Below are positions 31,092 to 40,775 of a DNA stretch of 64,000 bases, one piece after another. Numbering within the stretch: the stretch's first letter is position 1; every line of letters starts with the position of its first letter. The stretch comes from Adiantum capillus-veneris. Its lineage: Eukaryota > Streptophyta > Polypodiopsida > Polypodiales > Pteridaceae. The stretch lies in NCBI GenBank assembly GCA_014529385.2, contig CM043952.1:52509119-52573118 (forward strand), written 5' to 3'. The translations under genes were made by a program, and so were the position numbers. The notes under the pieces were generated by a model. It ran no database searches. It was not told the DNA's origin and saw only the letters and a program-made list of their open reading frames with translations.

Positions 31092-34000
31092 TTATAGGGA
31101 TATTGCCAAATCTAAATTCAGAAGAACCCAATATTGTTCAGCTTGACTCTTATCATCATGGATAGATAAAGCTCCATCCATCACTTGCTCTAGTAAATCT
31201 GTCAATTTGGAATATTTCTCATTCTCAAAAACAACTTCTACAATTTGCAACTTCTTTAGACCAAGTTGCACTCCAATACAAAGTCTACATGTCAGGCCAA
31301 ATTTGGGAGATAATTTTTTTGATTTGAGGTTCAAAACCCATGTCCAACATTCAATCCACCTCATCAAGGACACGATATGTAACCCTATGAAGGTTGTTTT
31401 GTCTACCCTTTGTGTCTGCTCTTCTTCTTCATTGGTGACTCCTTTCTTCCTCCATCAAGGTGATCAAAGTTTCATTTTCCATTGTTAGCTTTTGTGTGCT
31501 ATGTAAATCATTATACTACTTCTACTTGATACATGACTTAATTAAAGCCTGAAAAACCCCAGCTAATTCCCCAAATTAGTCACTTGCTTCCAAAGGGCAT
31601 TATCTGACATCATTTGAGGTAGATGTTCATCTATGAGCTATCATTGTCCATTTGTCCCAAAGCTCATATACATGATGTACAGGATGTGTAGGTGGCTACT
31701 TGCCTCAAAAGGGCCTTATCTGACATCACTTGTGATAGTTGATCATCTATGAGCTATCATTGTCCATTTGTCCCCAAAGCTCATATACATGATAAACAGG
31801 ATATGTAGGTGGCTATTGTCACTTTAATTTTTTTTTAAATGCATCTTTGGCTAACTAGTTTTTTTAATTAATAAAAACCCTTAGCTTATATTATCTATTT
31901 GTAGCCTCCCGACAAAGTTTAGCTTGATTTGGACTTGCATTTGGCTTTACAAGCTAACTTTTTGGATTTCAGTCTCAAGAACGCCAGACAAGAATCTTTA
32001 GCACCTTCTGACTGCTAAACACATGTAGAACCAGTGATGATGACCAAAATTTGACTGGATCCTTGGTCCCTCTTGCAGATATCTATCACAAAAGATGATT
32101 GAACTGTCATTTTTGCCCCTTTTGTTCTTGTCAGTACGGCTAGCCCCTTTTGTTTATTAGGTTTCATAAATTCACATACAAGATAGAAGATCTACTTCCT
32201 GTATAAAGATCTACTTCCTGTAAACGGCTTTGTAGTCGTGTGAAGTGGTTGATATACAACTTTACACTTGATGGGTGCTTTCTTTAATCTCATCATCACC
32301 AATTTCCTTTGTCTCTGTAGGCCATCTTGGAGCTTCATTACCATTCTCAGTCATTTTTGGACTCATTTGTTGTTGAAAATTGATCATCATTCTTTTCTTA
32401 CCTCTTAAATTATAACCTTGTGCATATGGCTTTTGAGACATTCCTCGTGAAGTTTCATCATTTTCTTGTACCTTATTCTCTTTGTATAGATCAGGCATCT
32501 CTTAAGTGTTTTCTTCATCTAGATTATGGATTTTTCTTTTTTTTGTTCTTTTAATAAAGGAAAATCTCAATAAATAACTAAATAAAACCAAAAAACAACT
32601 CAAAAAAAAGCAAAATCATTCGAATAGAATTTTAAATGCTATGTACATTGTGCACATGTCCCTAGGGGCTCATATATGGCTTTTGCCCCCGTACTCCTCT
32701 TGTACGCTATTATAAGGGCATATACTCTAAATTTTGTCAAAAATCATCACAATCAAACGCAAAAATTCGATACAACTCACAAAACATTGACCTCTAATAT
32801 TCAAATATTAGGTGCGCATTGAGAATTCCTACCCCCTCCTATTTGGAGTCCTCCTGGATGACACGGTATTGTCAAGGGTATGTGTTGTAATTGGGAATTT
32901 AAAAAATTGTGCCTATCCAGGCCTTGTAATGTAGCCCTATTATGCATGGAAAAAAATTATGTTGTGAAGATGTGGGTATAAGAAATTTTCTTATTGGTAA
33001 TTGTTGGCGAGGCTTCCTATTCTAAGAAATGTGATGGTCTTTGAAGCTCCTATGTCATTTGCTTGATTGAAGGTCATAGAGAAATTTGGTGATCTCTTCT
33101 TTGGTTGCCTTCGGTTATTTTGATTCTGAGATTTTCCTATGAATTCACTTCATCTCCTGATTTGTAAGCCTTGGTAGCATGTAGTGGTGAAGTGAGATCG
33201 ACTTGCTTGCTTCTAATTGTACTATAATTTAGGAGGAATTGAAAAGTTCAAGCGACGATGCACTGGCAGTAGTTTAATTACTTTTCTTTGAGACCCACTT
33301 TTTTTGTGATTACTAGTTATTTTGTTAATGATGCTCATTTGGGAATCCATACTTTTCCCTGCTTTTTTCGTGCTTGAAGCAACTTCTTTGGGATCCACCT
33401 TGTCTTCATGGGACTCAGCAACGGTCTTTGCTTCATCCCTTGTATGCTTAGTTGAGGATGGGATTTAGATTTGGGAGTTGATACTTTTTTTGTTTTGGAA
33501 TCCAAATAAACTCATGAACTTTTTGTGCTTGAATCAAAATTATTGGAACCCAAATTTGAGTTGCAATAGCTTGCAACTTTGTAATTTTCCTAGCGGTCCT
33601 TGCAGACTTCACTTATTTTCCTTTTGGTGATGGATCTTCTGATGTTTCACCAGAGGTATTTGTCTTCTTGATCCATACTTGCTTTTGGCCGAGCTGGCTC
33701 TTTGGTATCCATATTTGTTGAATTTTTTGGCTCTCACTGCTTGTTCTTTTATTTTGGATTTTCTTGGCCGTTATTGAAGCTACTAGTGAGGGTGATGACA
33801 TGAGTTTTTGATAGGAATTCCATAAGAATCATCATTTTTTCTACTATCCTCAGCAAGGTTGAATTCTAGCACTTTCCTTGGTGGTTTGGCTGGTTATGGA
33901 AAGTTACTATTTTTTTGCTCTTGGATTGCAGTTTCTGGGAGGACTTCTCTATCCAATTGAGTAGAGCATTGTTAGCCGTTGACATGGTTGTGTTCTTCTT

Positions 34001-34361
34001 GGGTCTTTTCTTCTTGTATGGGATCCACGTATGAAGATGCTTGTTGCAGTTTTGTTTGCATCGAAGATTTTGGAATTTGATAGTCTTTATTATTATAGCA
34101 GTGACATTGGTTCATGAGTCTTTGATCTGGACAATCATAAAAACGTGCATTTGTTAAAGTGTCATATGTGTCACTTGTTGGTTTGTCTATTTTGATTGTC
34201 AACATCTTCTTGAAATCCAAGTGTTCTACAGATTCATAGAACTCATCTTCTTCTTTGTCTTTGTTTCCTGTATTACACTCACTACAAAAAGTAAAAGATG
34301 AAATCATAGCCATCTTTATCACAAAAAATCGTTGTTGGATTGTCTTGAATAGCACACACAT
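31092..34361 (-). pseudogene. Decayed minus-strand element sequence, unassigned
   Basis: Between the LTR start at 30889 and the protease remnant at 34380 lie broken minus-strand frames (31092-31373, 32262-32498, 33613-33801, 33972-34361). One contains IWIPKSQLGQKQVWIKK, a short tryptophan motif that recurs in the ruins at 56000-56640 (VWIPKSSSAP, IWVPKPK). I recognise no RT, RNase H or integrase. The composition suggests gag or spacer sequence of the same element type as the 51-58 kb region. A likely relation, not a firm one. Confidence 0.35.
31577..31815. repeat. Tandem duplication, period 116 bp
   Basis: The block containing TATCTGACATCA and GAGCTATCATTGTCCATTTG (31601 and 31717) occurs twice, ending in AGGTGGCTA both times. 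The copies differ at several positions. Confidence 0.85.
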
Positions 34362-34379
34362 CTAGAGTAGCCAAGATGT

Positions 34380-35226
34380 GTTTCCATTCAAGTGGCTCTA
34401 AAGCTTCTACAAGAAAGGGTTTAAGGATATAATCCTTATCTTGAATTTACATTTCTAGGATGCATTCCTCTTGCTTTAAGTTTCCACATTGCGAAGCTCC
34501 ACACATCCACAATTCTTTAGGCTTACCCAACCGTGGTGCAAGTTCTGATCATGCTATAGTAGTGGAATCAAACTCCTCCATACGTTCACTTCACGTCCTT
34601 GTAACTATGGTGTTGTTCTTCGACCTGCTAAAGTCAACAATAGCAAAGGTATTCTTATACTCAATGCCACAAGAAGTAACTACTACTTTTTCAAACAGTC
34701 CTATGGGCCTTTTCATGTGTCCACTTGCAAGTTGCAGTTTCATCATGGTAGCCCTCACTGCTGGTTTTTCCCATTTTTTCCAAATCTATTTTGTTGCGAT
34801 GGAAACACCAACTGCATTGTCAAGGATTACAATGGTTTTTATACCTTGGAATTCCACATGAAGAGTGGTGTTTACATCTTCTCCCTTATAATACACGCCT
34901 ACCTTGTTTAATGGTAATGGCCTAGGGTTTAGTTGAGGCATTTTCATCTCTTTGATCCCTTCCTCGATTTGAGTCATTGGTTTTTTGACGCCAAATTACT
35001 CTAGGAATTTTCCCACAGTAGTCCACATATTTGATCTTATTCTAAGAAAATCAGCTAAAGTTATAGTACAGGTGATTGATGTTGACAAGATTATCATCAA
35101 CCCTTTTGAATTGATGACCTTGTTGGAAGACAATTTATGTGATGGGACTACAAACACATCTGACTTGGCCTCGTGCTCTCCCGTATAGGATGGTAGTGTT
35201 CTTAGCGAATGGGTTTGAGTGGCCCT
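34380..35226 (-). pseudogene. Retropepsin remnant of element B
   Basis: The minus strand shows LPLNKVGVYYKGEDVNTTL, then GIKTIVILDNAVGVSIATK, the place of an aspartic protease active site with DTG changed to DNA. Next come KLQLASGHMKRPIGLFEKV and VTSCGIEYKNTFAIVDF, typical of the following protease strands, and a MCGAS/WMCGA tail near 34490. Stops and a frameshift interrupt it. The Tat element sits at its right edge, and the B gag resumes beyond that element at 51431, so protease and gag were once contiguous. Confidence 0.7.
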
Positions 35227-35637
35227 TGTTGACAGGCACATCAACATGTAACTTTAGTAGTCAGTCAAATATGTTTTGCTGATGATTAGTTGGATATGCT
35301 CAGTCGGATTGTAATAAGTCTCATTATGGTCAGTCGAATTGTAGTGAATCGGATATTTAACAGTTAGTGTGTATCAAGACTGAGGTTGTTATAACCAGTT
35401 TATAGTGAAATAGATTATAATTTTACTATGTGCTCTATAAAATCCCACTGAAATGGGATGAAGTTGTAGCTTTTTCCTTGATGAATGAAGTGATTTTGAG
35501 TTCTGTTTTGAGTTACTATCTTGTTCCATCTTATCTCTTATATGTATTACTTCAGTGTTTCTAAATGAAATTCAGAGTTTTGTAAGGTTATGGGTAGTGT
35601 TATGATTCAGTTTCATCTGTGCTGATGAACCACAACA
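35227..35637 (+). repeat. Tat element 5' LTR
   Basis: 411 bp, TGTTGACAGG to CCACAACA. It shares long blocks with 50559-50966 (GGATATGCTCAGTCGGATTGTAA, CACTGAAATGGGATGAAGTTGT). It contains three loose copies of the word CAGTCGGATTGTA. Confidence 0.9.
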
Positions 35638-35641
35638 CATT

Positions 35642-35656
35642 TGGTGATCCGGCATC
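35642..35656 (+). other. Tat element primer-binding site candidate
   Basis: TGGTGATCCGGCATC, four bases after the 5' LTR, begins with the TGG needed to pair with a tRNA CCA end. The tRNA was not assigned. Confidence 0.55.
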
Positions 35657-35718
35657 TTATGCCCTCTTTTTGAGGTCATAAGAAGTTGTTTGGTATCATG
35701 CTTATGGATGTTTTTTTG

Positions 35719-37190
35719 GGAGGATGCATGTCCCATAGGGGTCAAAAAATCTCTCGTATATATTATACATGGACTCAAGCCAAAACAGGCATCACAGATC
35801 CATTTCATTATGATGATGTTTCTAATGATGATGGAATTGATCCACCACCTAAAGAATCGCTGTTAAATTCTGGTGTGGAGAGTTTTGGTGCAGCAAAGGG
35901 AAGGGCAATGAGGAAATTTTTTGGGGTGTTACTCTTGACAAGAGGACCTGCGACAAGTAGAAGATGACTCCACTTTGATCCAATGAGGGTTTCTAACAGG
36001 CAAAGACCTAGAATAATCCCAAATCCTATCCCCATGGCCCAACCACCTCCTAATTCACATATTAAATCAGCAAATATCAAAGGAAAGTCTAAGGAAGATG
36101 CAGATTGTCACGTGGTGCAATTTGGAACGAGATGGCAATCTAGTGGATATCAGGTGGTGTACACAGATCCTATCAAACTATCGTATCAAACAAGGTACAA
36201 TTCTTGTAGAGGATTTTGCTCAGAAATTCAGGATTTTTGTTGAAAGATTACAGGGCAATGAAAGATCCACTAATGAAAGCTGGTTATTTTCTAAAAGGCT
36301 TGAGAAGTGGTATTAAAAATGATGTGGCCAGTATTGATATTGCAGGTGGTTTCAATAACCTGGTATAGGCTGCTTCTAGAGTTGAGAAAAGGCTTGGCAT
36401 GACCAAGTCTAACAACAGAGGAAGTAAGGATTTTGAATTGGGGTTTGAGTCAAGTACAACATCTTCTGCTGAATTGGATTCAGAGAGTTCATCTAATGTG
36501 GAGGATAAGAAGAAGAAAAGACTCCTGATAATAAAAAGAAGGATAAGACAGGTGATGAGGTTGATTTGATTCAACAATTAAAGAGTATTGAATATTCGGT
36601 TATAGCTCCTAAAGACAAAAGGTTCTATGAAATTTGTGAGAATAATGGTCGTACAACTGTTCAATGTTGGTATAATCCAAAGCAGAGGAATAAACCACCT
36701 TCATGTACTGCTCAGGGTAGTTTTTTAGTAGAGGCAAATCAGGTGGCTCCATTTCGAGGAAGACCACTTGGATAGGGAAATCAAAGAGGACCTGAAAGAA
36801 ACAAGGATAAAAATCAAAAAAGGCCCCAAGGAGTAATGCCTTGTGTTTATTGTGGTGACCCTAGTCATTGTGTTGGTCTCCGTTCTGCGTTATGAGTAAA
36901 ACATAGAGAAGAAAGAGGTATTCTAGTCGTTCATTTTAATCAGGAGAACTAGCAAGTAGGTCCTCCACAACCTCCTCGAAATCAACCATAGGCACAATCC
37001 AATGTCATTATCAATGATAATCCTATTTATCAGGGACCAGATACTCGATCAGCAACAATAGTTCAGATAGAGGAGTATGAAGAGGGAGAAATTGATTGCA
37101 ATAATCCAGAGCAGATGGAACAGGAGATTGATGTGTTGGTTGTAACAAGGTCTAAGGCCAAGGGTCCTATTGACCAGGGCAACAAAAAAG
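35719..37190 (+). pseudogene. Tat element gag remnant
   Basis: Broken frames give an N-terminal region (35719-35967), a capsid-like block at 36050-36320 and two nucleocapsid knuckles. The first knuckle is worn (YEICENNGRTTVQCW, near 36629). The second is CVYCGDPSHC near 36841. A tail with EEYEEGEIDCN follows near 37072. TAG and TAA stops and frameshifts are frequent, so no product is possible. Confidence 0.65.
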
Positions 37191-37479
37191 AGTAAGAGAT
37201 TGGGTGCATAAACATGTTCAAAAGAAGCAACAACATCAGGTTTTGGAGGATAATTTTGATTCCTCCAATGAACCACTAAAACATCAAGAGAAGTTTGAGG
37301 TATTTGAACTTGATAAGTGTGAGGTACTCATTCATTCTCCTTTACATTTATCTTTGGATCAAATGCTTTCTAGTACCAGTCTTTAAAGAAAGACTATTGC
37401 ATAAATTGTTGGATAAGCACTCTAAAATTCCAAGTCAGCAAGAGGGGAACCTGGTGTTAACACAATTCATCCTTTTGAT

Positions 37480-37866
37480 GTGGATTTTATGGTCCCAGTG
37501 ATTAAAGTTACTTTACAAGACTAGATATTTGATGAGGTATTGTTGGATGGAGGATCTGGAGTCAATATTCTACTTGAGTCAGTGTATCTTACAATGGGCT
37601 TAGAAAAGTTGGAACCAGCACCTCTCTAGGTCAAAATGGCAGATTAGAGAAGGGTCCACCCTATAGGAATTTTGAGGAACTCTTCCATTCAGATTGCAGG
37701 TATGTAGTTTCAAGTGAATTTTGTACTACTCAAGATGAATGAAGAAGATGCTTCCTATGAAATGTTATTGGGGAGGCCTTGGTTTAGGTTAGCCAAGGTA
37801 AAACAGGATTGGGGTGAGAATCAGGTGGTTCTTACCAAGGGTAAACGGGTAATCATTATTCCTATT
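37480..37866 (+). pseudogene. Tat element protease remnant
   Basis: LLDGGSGVNILLESVYL near 37541-37590 is an aspartic protease active site with DGG. The C-terminal part YEMLLGRPWFRLAKVKQDWG lies at 37757-37816. Two TAG codons replace glutamine (after VTLQD and in PL-VKM). Element C1 begins immediately after the last protease strand. Confidence 0.75.
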
Positions 37867-38675
37867 GATGGGGGCTTTTCACAAGCCAAGCTCCCATACC
37901 CCTCTTCTCTCGTCCCCACCCCATGAAAACCCCCTCTTAGGGAGGGAGTGATAAAAAGCATTGAAAAAAGTAAGAAAAAAATAAGTATGATTATGTAAAT
38001 ATATAAGAAAGGTAAAATAGGCCACCTCATGCCTGCGGGGTAGCCCATCCCCACCTTGCCTCCTTTTTCTTCACTGTTGCCCCGCCGGGTGTCCCTTTTC
38101 CTCTCCTCCACTCAAAAGGTCAACCCCCTCTCTCTTCCCCTTGTCCTTTCTCCTTTCTCTTTCCCCTCAAGCTACCCCACCTCTCACCAATAATGCACCC
38201 TAACTCACATGCAACTTATGCTATCTTCCAAAACAGTATACCCCACCCCCCTTTTCTCTCTCCTACACTCTCCCATGATCCAAATACCCCCCTCTCTCTC
38301 TAAAATTCGAAATCTCTCTTGTCTTGTAGCCAGATGGCCTCCCCCACACTCACACACACTCAATTTCACTGAAAAAGGTGCACACAGACCCATCCCCACC
38401 CAGTGGTTACCTGATTTTATTGTGTTCACACACATCTACACACAGATTCACCTCTTAACACACTCCCCTCTCTCCCCTCTTGTAATTACTTTATTCTCCA
38501 TGTCACCTCTCACTTTTTTTCATCAACCCATCTCTCTCTCTTAGTCTCTCTCTCATGAGACTGCTGTTCTGGCACATATACACACAGCCAGACCAGTGGG
38601 GCCCACAGTCACATGGCCTATGTAGATAATGATTTCTTCATTTCTAAATTCTGGAATTTCTCCCCCCTCCTCCCC

Positions 38676-38684
38676 TATATAAAG
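38676..38684 (+). promoter_or_regulatory. TATA box in C1 5' LTR
   Basis: CCCTATATAAAGAGGGG. The same motif is at 44123-44131 and, as TATATAAGG, at 59788-59796 in C2. It marks the point from which C1 and C2 LTRs become similar. Confidence 0.75.
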
Positions 38685-38992
38685 AGGGGTCACCATCACA
38701 CTAAATACACACACAACATCACCAAAGAACACACTATGCACTGTGTGTGCCTAGTGCACACACACACACCCACACCATCACCATCACCATCACCGCAATC
38801 ACCATGCTCGTCTTGAGCATGATCTCTACACCCTTGGCTATGGAAGATGAAGGGAAAATATATGAAGGATGATGGCCATAACCCTCGTGCGAGTCTTCGC
38901 CATCAACTCCCACCTATCCGCCGTGTGCTCTACCACTCTCTCCCTTCTCATTCCCCTACCCTATGCTCCCCATTTCATCGCCTTATTCTCTA

Positions 38993-38998
38993 AATAAA
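38993..38998 (+). terminator. Polyadenylation signal in C1 5' LTR (conserved)
   Basis: AATAAA in the context CTAAATAAAGCTTGAGG, also at 44440-44445 and 60109-60114. It lies about 310 bases after the TATA box, a plausible size for the R region. Confidence 0.6.
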
Positions 38999-39162
38999 GC
39001 TTGAGGTTTTGTGAGTATGTTTTCTTGCAATGTTTTGCCCATGTGAGGTGTGCGGAATCGCCACCTAATCTTGTGTTTGGAGTGAGCTTGTGTATGTGTG
39101 AAGGGTGTGCGGATTCGCCATCCTTTTGTGGTGCCTAGGTACTAAGCCGCTATACCCCCTCC

Positions 39163-39163
39163 C

Positions 39164-39220
<57 letters not shown>
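39163..39220. repeat. CT microsatellite in C1 5' LTR
   Basis: CT array between CCCCCTCCCT and CGATCTCATTCC. Longer at 44609-44680 and present at 60278-60323 in C2. It is part of the LTR itself, so the element spreads it. Confidence 0.95.
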
Positions 39221-39224
<4 letters not shown>

Positions 39225-39470
39225 CTCATTCCCTTTCCTCTTCATCATTACTCCCAAGTATCCATCTCTCTTGGATGAAAACTTTGTTATGGTGGTGTTT
39301 TGTTTGCGTCCTAGCCGCTGAAGCTAGGTGGTGCCCCTTATTTGCTTTACCATGAGAGGCTCGAGGCGTGCCATTCGGTCCCCGGTGTTTTAGAGGCCGT
39401 CGGGGGTTCGGGGTTTGCTTTGCTCTCATCCTTCAGTTTACAATGCTAAAAGTGTCGCCCACTATCAATC

Positions 39471-39710
39471 ATGGACGAATGGTTGAAGGAATTTTTTAAC
39501 TGGAGGACGGAAGAAGAAGAGATGAAGGAGGCACTAGCCGCATTCATTGAGGTGCTACTGCCAGGCTGCAATGTCGTCAGCATTCAAGAGGTAAACTCTC
39601 TATCTCGTGTCGCTCGTTCTAACTATAAATTGAGAGCATCAAGTGGGAGGTCGGTGAAGTGCCATCACTGTTGTCAACCAAGGCACACTGTCAATGAGTG
39701 CCAGCAATGA
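39471..39710 (+). CDS. C1 pre-gag ORF1 (79 aa) with a CCHC knuckle
   Basis: Starts MDEWLKEFFNWRTEEEE, matching the start of the first frame in C2 (MDEWLAGFANWTSEEEE at 60610), so the start codon is supported. The C-terminus holds CHHCCQPRHTVNEC, a full C-x2-C-x4-H-x4-C zinc knuckle, while the element's own Gag knuckle is broken. Function unknown. The N-terminus is acidic and probably helical. It overlaps the next frame by 17 nt in a different phase. Confidence 0.5.
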   Translation: MDEWLKEFFNWRTEEEEMKEALAAFIEVLLPGCNVVSIQEVNSLSRVARSNYKLRASSGRSVKCHHCCQPRHTVNECQQ

Positions 39711-39903
39711 AGGCAGCGAAAGGGCTGAAGTCATCTACATCAACATTCATCGCAAAGAAGTTATTCACATCAAGGAAGGGAAGCAAACGGTGAGACCTCT
39801 TTTCCCTAAAGAAAATACAGTCAAAGTTATAACTCCAAAGTGGCCTAAAGGGGCTGCTCGAGCCAAAGGCAAGGAGAAGATAAGCCAGTCTGGAAACACA
39901 TGA
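39694..39903 (+). CDS. C1 pre-gag ORF2 (69 aa)
   Basis: Follows ORF1 with a 17-nt overlap and ends in TGA, which overlaps the next start as ATGA (39900-39903). It is lysine-rich with no recognisable domain. It may be a frameshifted continuation of ORF1, not a separate product. Confidence 0.35.
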   Translation: MSASNEGSERAEVIYINIHRKEVIHIKEGKQTVRPLFPKENTVKVITPKWPKGAARAKGKEKISQSGNT

Positions 39904-40430
39904 CCCCGAAGGGAGAATCATCTGGCCAAGCAAGTGCTTCAAGCTCAGAAAGCCGGGTTGTACCCAGTTTGCCAAAGAGGAAGTCATCCGAAGCTAAGCG
40001 GCGAAAGGTCGCCTACCGATTTGCACAACGCATGCGAGTGCTATCAATCCACTTCAACAATCCGGAAGAAGAAGTGGTAAGAAGATTCCCATGTCCTAGA
40101 GAAGAGTGGTTCGGCTACTGCTCTCGCTGTTTTGGAAAGAGAGTGGAGGATCTTCCTCCTCTCCCTGTACAACTTATCCTGAAGAAGCTCTCTACCACGG
40201 GAGAAACCCAGTGGGCTGGGGACGATTTGCAATTGAATGGAGTAGAATTCATGCAACACGCCGACTACGGAAATTACCTGCAATTGCTGTTGGCCAAGAG
40301 GCTGGGAGTGGTCAGACGTGTCGCCATCACCCCGTACGTGCTGAGCAACGAAGGAAAGGTAGAGCCCATGAAAGGCGATGACCTCTTGTGGATGTGCAGA
40401 CTCATCAACACTGGCGCGGTAAGAGTATAA
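39900..40430 (+). CDS. C1 pre-gag ORF3 (176 aa)
   Basis: An unrecognised, uninterrupted frame of 176 codons. The N-terminus is Ser/Lys-rich with a basic patch (KRKSSEAKRRKVAYRFAQR) that could be a nuclear or RNA-binding signal. The middle is mixed (WFGYCSRCFGKRVEDLPPLP) and the end reads LLWMCRLINTGAVRV. The last codons read GCG GTAAGA, a possible splice donor. Joined to the acceptor TTCTTGCAG at 40497, the frame would run on into the next protein in phase. C2 has no close equivalent. Confidence 0.45.
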   Translation: MTPKGESSGQASASSSESRVVPSLPKRKSSEAKRRKVAYRFAQRMRVLSIHFNNPEEEVVRRFPCPREEWFGYCSRCFGKRVEDLPPLPVQLILKKLSTTGETQWAGDDLQLNGVEFMQHADYGNYLQLLLAKRLGVVRRVAITPYVLSNEGKVEPMKGDDLLWMCRLINTGAVRV

Positions 40431-40452
40431 GTAAGTATTTCATCCTCTGTGC

Positions 40453-40668
40453 ATGATGGAAAATGGGCCAACGGCATTCCCGTTCATATTCTTGCAGCAT
40501 ATGCATGTGAATATCTATGTAGATAGGAAAGTCTTCTACCAGCAGAAGATCGTACACCTATTCGGTGCGGCGGTACTAGGAGAAATCCTCAATTCCCCGA
40601 ACCCTATCATTCTCCCCATATTAGATTACCATCATTCCTTTAATGTTTCAATCTTTATCTTGTTTTAA
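40453..40668 (+). CDS. Pre-gag small protein of C1 (71 aa)
   Basis: Member of the same unrecognised family as the A1 LTR proteins. Shared features in order are HVNIYVDRKVFYQQKIVHLFG, then EILNSPNPIILPILDY and a hydrophobic end SFNVSIFILF. The similarity to A1 protein a is easy to see (EILLSPDPIILPLIDY and SFDVSVVILL), although the elements are otherwise unrelated. It lies 107 nt before gag. The first 15 residues are not conserved, so the functional start may differ or come from an upstream exon. Confidence 0.6.
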   Translation: MMENGPTAFPFIFLQHMHVNIYVDRKVFYQQKIVHLFGAAVLGEILNSPNPIILPILDYHHSFNVSIFILF

Positions 40669-40775
40669 CCTATCCACCCACCCCTGTAAAAAGCTGCTAT
40701 GAGCCGCTACTGTTAATGTAATGTTAAAAAAAAGAAAAAAGAAAAAAGAAAAAGAGGTTTGTAATTTCCTGAGTC

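Larger units (their letters stand above)
37866..39430 (+). repeat. C1 5' LTR
   Basis: Begins TGATGGGGGCTTTTCAC and ends near CTCTCATC. U3 contains pyrimidine-rich DNA. A TATA box, an AATAAA signal and a CT microsatellite follow in order. The sequence from the TATA box to the end is shared with C2, whereas U3 is not. Confidence 0.92.

Noticed and set aside
34460-34861. Plus-strand frame of 133 codons
   Set aside because: It is the antisense of the B protease remnant, whose minus-strand reading has clear protease motifs.
38209-38544. 111-codon frame in the C1 LTR, repeated at 43656-43991
   Set aside because: It lies in U3 upstream of the TATA box and in pyrimidine-rich DNA that gives long open frames by chance; its repetition is due only to the LTR pair.
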